Assembly: GCF_027580225.2 (NCBI RefSeq)
Contig: NC_073348.2
Location: forward strand, 23,876,001 to 23,940,000
From: Misgurnus anguillicaudatus
Taxonomy: Eukaryota > Chordata > Actinopteri > Cypriniformes > Cobitidae
Length of the DNA: 64,000 bases
Reading direction: 5' to 3'
The notes beneath the pieces were generated by a model, which worked only from the letters and a program-made list of their open reading frames with translations, did no database searches and was not told where the DNA came from. Numbering within the stretch: position 1 is the stretch's first letter; every line of letters begins with the position of its first letter. The translations under genes were made by a program, and so were the position numbers. Below are positions 59,609-64,000 of the stretch, in pieces.

Positions 59609-59630
59609 GCTCAGAGTGCCGCTGTTTGAT
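59609..59630 (+). promoter_or_regulatory. CSE-type promoter core of exon 14
   Basis: CTCAGAGTGCCGCTGTTTGAT, about 210 nt before the ATG. Confidence 0.82.
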
Positions 59631-59839
59631 AACATAGCACAGGGAGAGTCGATTTTTTTATACCAACCCCATCCTCCCATATTTGCAGGGTCGCTCATTG
59701 TCTTGCCTTGAACTAAGCAGCAAAAATATTTTGCTATGTCGCATTAAGCTGATTTGTATTTTACGTGAATACACATTAAAGTAAACTGGAAAACCCTGGA
59801 AATTTTTCTCTCATGGTATTTTGGTGCTATATCGAAACA

Positions 59840-62579
59840 ATGTCTGCTTTCATGCGTTACTCGGTGTTGTTTTTCATCGTCGTTTCTCACCCAGCACAAG
59901 GGCAGGTCAGTTACTCTATTCCAGAGGAAATGGCAAAAGGATCGAGGGTTGGAAATATAGCGCAGGATTTAGGATTGGATTTACATCGACTGAAATCAGG
60001 AAAAGCGCGGATATTTACACAGGACAACACTGAATATATTGAGCTGACCAGAAACACAGGACTGCTTCTGATCAGAGAGAAAATGGATCGTGAGTCTCTC
60101 TGCGCAAAAACAACTCCGTGTGCTTTGCATCTTCAAATGATTTTGGAAAACCCAATGGAATTATACACGATTAATGTCGAAGTCACAGATATAAATGATA
60201 ATGCACCAACATTTGATATTAAAGACTTCAGGTTTGAGATCAGCGAATCGGCAGTGCCTGGTGCTAGTTTTATGCTCGGGGGAGCTTTCGATCCGGACGT
60301 AGGACAAAACGCTCTTCAAAGCTACTCGCTTAAACCCACTGATAAATTTCGTCTTGAATTGCACAGTCAGGTGGATGGCACTAAAAATGTCAAGATGATT
60401 TTACAAAACCCACTCGACAGAGAAACGCAAAGCTCGCTTACCTTGTTGTTAGAGGCGTTTGATGGCGGCGATCCTGTTCTTTCAGGCACAGTGAAGATTC
60501 ACATTACGGTGTTAGACATTAATGATAATGCTCCTGTCTTTACGCAGAAGTTATACAAAACCACAATAGCAGAAAACGAAGCAAAGGGTGCTATATTAAC
60601 AGTTGTGAGCGCGTCTGATGCAGACGAAGGCTCTAACGGTGTCGTAACATATTACATATCTCAAACAATGAACAGTAATGTGGCCGACATGTTTTTAATT
60701 AATGAACAAAATGGTGAAGTTTCATTAAATGGTCAGGTTGACTATGAAAAGGTTAACCATTATGAACTTAACATTCAGGCAAAAGACCAAGGAGGACTTT
60801 CTAATGCATGTAAAATACTTATCGATGTGTCGGACATTAATGACAATTCACCGAGTATTAGTGACGACACTTGACCATGCGTCAATATGTTGACGCGGAG
60901 GGTACCCCTTTCGCGTCATTTTTTGACGAACTAGGGACTTCAATACTATGAGGTACGCGAAATTCTCTTTCCTATTTTCTTACCATTTTCTACCATTTTC
61001 GCGTCAGTTTAGGGTTAGATTTACATAATGACATCCCTACCCAAACCTATCCCTAACCCCAATGTCAGGTGACAACTGTTTAATTTCGCGAACCTAATAG
61101 TATTGAAGTCCCTAGTTCGTCAAAAAGTGACGCGAAAGGGGTACCCTCCGCGTCAACATATTGACGCATGGTCAAGTGTCGTCAAATACTGACGCCATGG
61201 GTGTGAGACTGTGTTGGTCTAGTTCCCATTCCATAGCCGAGGGGTCTAAGTCTGGCACTGTTGTTGCAATGCTAAATGTTAACGATATTGACTCAGGTTT
61301 AAATGGCCAGGTTCACTGCGTCATAAGTGACGATATTCCCTTTGCTATTACATCTTCGTCTAACAGTTTCTTTAGCTTGCAGACTGAACAGGAACTGGAC
61401 AGGGAGGGAAAAGCTGAATATAATATCACTGTAACATGCACAGATGAGGGAGTGCCCGCGCTCTCCAGTAGTGTTTCTTTTCGTGTACAGATAACAGATG
61501 TGAATGATAACGCGCCAATCTTTGAGAAACGTCACTATGAAGCATGTATCGTCGAAAACAACACACCTGGTGTCTCTATTTTTAAAGTTAAAGCCAGCGA
61601 CGCTGATTGGAATCAGAATGCACGTGTTTCATATATTTTGGATGACAGCACTGTCAATGGAGTTTCTGTATCTTCATATGTATCAGTTCACCCTGACAGT
61701 GGAGTGATTACAGCAATGCGCTCGTTTGACTATGAACAACTTAAAGATTTCAACATCCAGGTAAAGGCGCAAGATGGAGGCTCTCCTCCTCTCAGTAGTA
61801 ATGTGACTGTAAAAATTATTATTCAAGATCAGAATGACAACGCTCCTCAGGTTCTGTATCCTGTACAAACTGGTGGTTCTGTGGTGGCTGAGATTGTGCC
61901 TCGTTCTGCAGATGTTGGTTATCTCGTCACTAAAGTGGTGGCTTTTGATGTGGACTCTGGACAGAATGCTTGGCTCTCATATAAGCTACAGAAAGCTACA
62001 GACAGAGCGCTGTTTGAAGTGGGTTTACAGAATGGAGAAATAAGAACTGTTCGACAGGTGACTGATAAAGATGCTGTGAAACAAAAACTCACTGTTGTTG
62101 TTGAAGATAACGGACAGCCCTCGCGCTCAGCTGTGGTTAATATTAACGTGGCTGTGGCGGACAGCTTCCCTGAAATACTCTACGAACTCACAGATTTTAC
62201 GCATGACAAAGAACAAAACGATAATCTGACTTTTTATTTAGTTCTCGCCCTGGCTGCGGTTTCCTTCCTTTTCATCACATGTGTAGTTGTTATAATATCA
62301 GTGAAAGTCTACAAATGGAGACAATCTCGCATTTTCTATCAGTCAAATCTCCCTGTTATTCCGTACTACCCACCAAACTATACAGATACAGGAGTAACCG
62401 GAACTCTGCCACACGGATACAATTATGAAGTTTGTATGACTGACTCGAGGAAAAGTGACTGTAAATTCTCAACACTCGGCGGTCAGAATATTTTAGTGAT
62501 GGACCCAAGTTTCAATGAAACTATGCAACGCGTAGTCAACGAAAATAACGTTTTGGAAGGTGAATACTCAACACAATCG
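59840..62579 (+). pseudogene. pcdhg: Protocadherin gamma-type variable exon 14, interrupted by a foldback transposon
   Basis: The start MSAFMRYSVLFFIVVSHPAQ matches exons 13 and 15; an in-frame ATG at 59813 would add nine residues. EC1 to EC3 are open and end at DINDNSPSIS. A foldback element then brings a stop at 60872-60874. After it, EC4 resumes at SSSHSIAEGSKSGTVV, in a frame open to the phase-0 donor (62580), with EC4-EC6, helix and tail intact apart from one lost Thr (CMTDSRKSD). The downstream part has no signal peptide of its own. As read, the gene can make only a secreted EC1-EC3 fragment, unless the insert is removed from the RNA. Promoter and RE1 are intact. Confidence 0.9.
60863..61210. 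mobile_element. Foldback MITE inserted in exon 14
   Basis: Arms of about 102 nt (60863-60964 and 61082-61183) are near-perfect reverse complements, starting GACGACACTTGACCATGCG and ending CGCATGGTCAAGTGTCGTC. About 27 further bases (AAATACTGACGCCATGGG...) before EC4 resumes are absent from exon 13 and probably belong to the insertion. Both arms are dense in GTCA/TGACG motifs. No transposase is encoded. The target is TTAGTG/TTCTGTCTAG as judged from exon 13; no clean target duplication is visible. Confidence 0.85.
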
Positions 62580-62659
62580 GTAAGAGCATTTTTTTTTTTA
62601 ATCTGAATGATCAAAATATTCAGTGCAAATAATATTAAAAATTTTTCTTAATATCCTCA

Positions 62660-62685
62660 TTCATGCTGGATTGCTGGATAGCGCC
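62660..62685 (+). promoter_or_regulatory. Decayed RE1-like copy upstream of exon 15
   Basis: TTCATGCTG, GATTGCT, GGATAGCGCC; the left half is slightly closer to consensus than in the other two decayed copies. Confidence 0.4.
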
Positions 62686-62891
62686 AGATAATTACAATGC
62701 AGTTTATCACTGGTACTCTTTGGTGTAATTTTTGTAAAACAAAACGAAAAATGTTGATAAACTCCGAATGACTAAATGCACACAATTATAAAATGTCATA
62801 TGTTTCTCTTTAAAGTACCATGTATACACTTATTTATTTATTATTGCTGTTTTTTATGCAACAACCCACTAAAATGTACATTCAGGCTGTT

Positions 62892-62917
62892 TTCAGCACC
62901 ACTTGCTGGACAGCGCT
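62892..62917 (+). promoter_or_regulatory. RE1/NRSE-like element, 7-nt spacer, upstream of exon 15
   Basis: TTCAGCACC, ACTTGCT, GGACAGCGCT. Confidence 0.72.
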
Positions 62918-63089
62918 ACAATGGAAGTAATTTCCTTAACTTTCTTTTATTGCCTTCAAATAAGTGAAAACTCGTACATTTATATATGATTCTCTTACCT
63001 AAAAAACTTCCTAGAACATTTGTTTCTCATAAATATAAAAAGAAACGTTGAGAACCTGGTTTTGTTTTAATATGTAGTGCTCGGTTTAG

Positions 63090-63111
63090 GCTCAGAGTGC
63101 CGCTGTTTGAT
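63090..63111 (+). promoter_or_regulatory. CSE-type promoter core of exon 15
   Basis: CTCAGAGTGCCGCTGTTTGAT, about 210 nt before the ATG. Confidence 0.82.
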
Positions 63112-63322
63112 AACATAGCACAGGGAGAGTCGATTTTTTTTATCCCAACCCCATCCTCCCATATTTGCAGGGTCGCTCATTGTCTTGCCTTGAACTTAGC
63201 AGCAAAAATATTTTGCTATGTCGGATTAAACTGATTTGGATTTTACGTGAATTACACATTAAAGTAAACTCGAAAACCCTGGAAATTTTTCTCTCATGGT
63301 ATTTTGGTGCTATATCGAAACA

Positions 63323-64000
63323 ATGTCTCCTTTCATGCGGTTCTCGGTGTTGTTTCTCATCGTCGTTTTTCACCCAGCACAAGGGCAGGTCAGTTACTCT
63401 ATTCCAGAGGAAATGGCAAAAGGATCAATGGTTGGAAATATCGCGCAGGATTTAGGGTTGGATTTACAACGACTGAAATCAGGAAAAGCACGGATATTTA
63501 CGCGGGACAGCACTGAATATATCGAGCTAAATAGAAACACAGGACTGCTTCTGATCAGAGAGAAAATGGATCGTGAGTCTCTTTGTGCAAAAACAACTCC
63601 CTGTGCTTTGCATCTTCAAATGATTTTGGAAAACCCGATGGAATTATACACGATTAATGTCGAAGTCACAGATATAAATGATAATGCGCCTACTTTCCAG
63701 AAAAAGGACTTTAGATTTGAGATCAGCGAATCGGCAGTGCCTGGTGCTAGTTTCATGCTAGGGAGAGCTTTTGATCCTGATGTAGGACAAAACGCACTTC
63801 AAAGCTACTCGCTTAAACCCACTGATAAATTTCGTCTTGAATTGCACAATCAGGCAGATGGCACTAAAAATGTCAAGATGATTTTACAAAACCCACTCGA
63901 CAGAGAAACGCAAAGCTCGCTTACTTTGTTGTTAGAGGCGTTTGATGGCGGCGATCCTGTTCTCTCAGGCACAGTGAAGATTCACATTACCGTCTTAGAC
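63323..64000 (+). CDS. pcdhg: Protocadherin gamma-type variable exon 15, 3'-truncated by window
   Basis: Open from the ATG at 63323 to the window end (226 codons). MSPFMRFSVLFLIVVFHPAQ signal peptide, mature start QVSYSIPEEM, EC1 with CAKTTPC and linker DINDNAP, then EC2 up to HITVLD. It is very close to exons 13 and 14; EC2 is a mix of the two (QKKDFRF as exon 13, TKNVKMILQNPLDRE as exon 14) plus its own LGRAFDPDVG. The rest, including the donor, lies beyond the window, so intactness cannot be judged. Confidence 0.93.
   Translation, partial: MSPFMRFSVLFLIVVFHPAQGQVSYSIPEEMAKGSMVGNIAQDLGLDLQRLKSGKARIFTRDSTEYIELNRNTGLLLIREKMDRESLCAKTTPCALHLQMILENPMELYTINVEVTDINDNAPTFQKKDFRFEISESAVPGASFMLGRAFDPDVGQNALQSYSLKPTDKFRLELHNQADGTKNVKMILQNPLDRETQSSLTLLLEAFDGGDPVLSGTVKIHITVLD

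Larger units (their letters stand above)
59093..59839. other. Intergenic spacer, exons 13-14
   Basis: About 750 bp, homologous to the 12-13 and 14-15 spacers; two RE1-like copies and a CSE. No gene. Confidence 0.65.
62580..63322. other. Intergenic spacer, exons 14-15
   Basis: About 740 bp, nearly the same as the 13-14 spacer; two RE1-like copies and a CSE. No gene. Confidence 0.65.

Noticed and set aside
59813..59839. Upstream in-frame ATG of exon 14 as the true start
   Set aside because: The ATG at 59840 is shared with exons 13 and 15; in exon 13 the equivalent upstream ATG is out of frame.
1..64000. CRISPR arrays, operons, prophage or bacterial mobile systems
   Set aside because: The sequence is plainly vertebrate: GT splice donors, clustered protocadherin exons, REST-type elements and fish transposons. 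The repeats are paralogous exons, not spaced short repeats.

Overview
The window is vertebrate genomic DNA, most likely from a cyprinid-type teleost. It is AT-rich, full of short foldback (MITE-like) DNA transposons and a piscine Tc1-like fragment. It is a section of a clustered protocadherin locus: fifteen large single-exon variable regions lie head to tail on the + strand. Each encodes a signal peptide, six cadherin (EC) repeats, one membrane helix and a short cytoplasmic tail, and ends in-frame (phase 0) at a GTAAG splice donor. The EC6, membrane and tail sequences fit the gamma-protocadherin family; assigning individual gene names is beyond what the sequence allows. No shared constant exon is present, so the cluster continues downstream. 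The first and last variable exons are cut by the window edges.

Region 1 (1-30512): seven 'group I' exons with the tail type ...[11 protein letters not shown]... (gamma-B-like by my reading). Exons 1 (partial), 3, 4, 6 and 7 are open. Exon 2 has two frameshifts and exon 5 has one nonsense codon. From EC4 to the tail they are nearly identical, while signal peptide to EC3 differ. Each visible promoter carries an RE1/NRSE-like element in intact, degenerate or half-lost form, a CGCT-core conserved sequence element (CSE), a TATA-like stretch, and then a conserved minimal upstream ORF (ATG GAG stop) about 100 nt before the start codon.

Region 2 (30513-40845): a 10.3-kb spacer without a supported gene. 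It holds foldback elements, a truncated Tc1-like transposase, a tandem duplication, and two RE1-like elements on the - strand.

Region 3 (40846-64000): eight 'group II' exons with the tail type ...YRWRQSR / YKWRQSR... (gamma-A-like). Exons 8 (frameshift) and 14 (foldback transposon inserted between EC3 and EC4) are broken; exon 15 runs off the window. Their CSE has a different form (GCCGCTGTTGAT). RE1-like elements precede exons 8 and 12-15 but I see none before exons 9-11.

In this family a neuron stochastically chooses a few variable-exon promoters; each variable exon is spliced to common downstream constant exons, and the surface isoforms recognise each other homophilically through EC1-EC4. 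The layout here fits that model: one promoter per exon, diversified recognition domains and homogenised membrane-proximal parts. The points most worth a second look are the conserved two-codon uORF, the RE1-like elements with fixed 7- or 8-nt expanded half-site spacing, and the transposon-interrupted exon 14.
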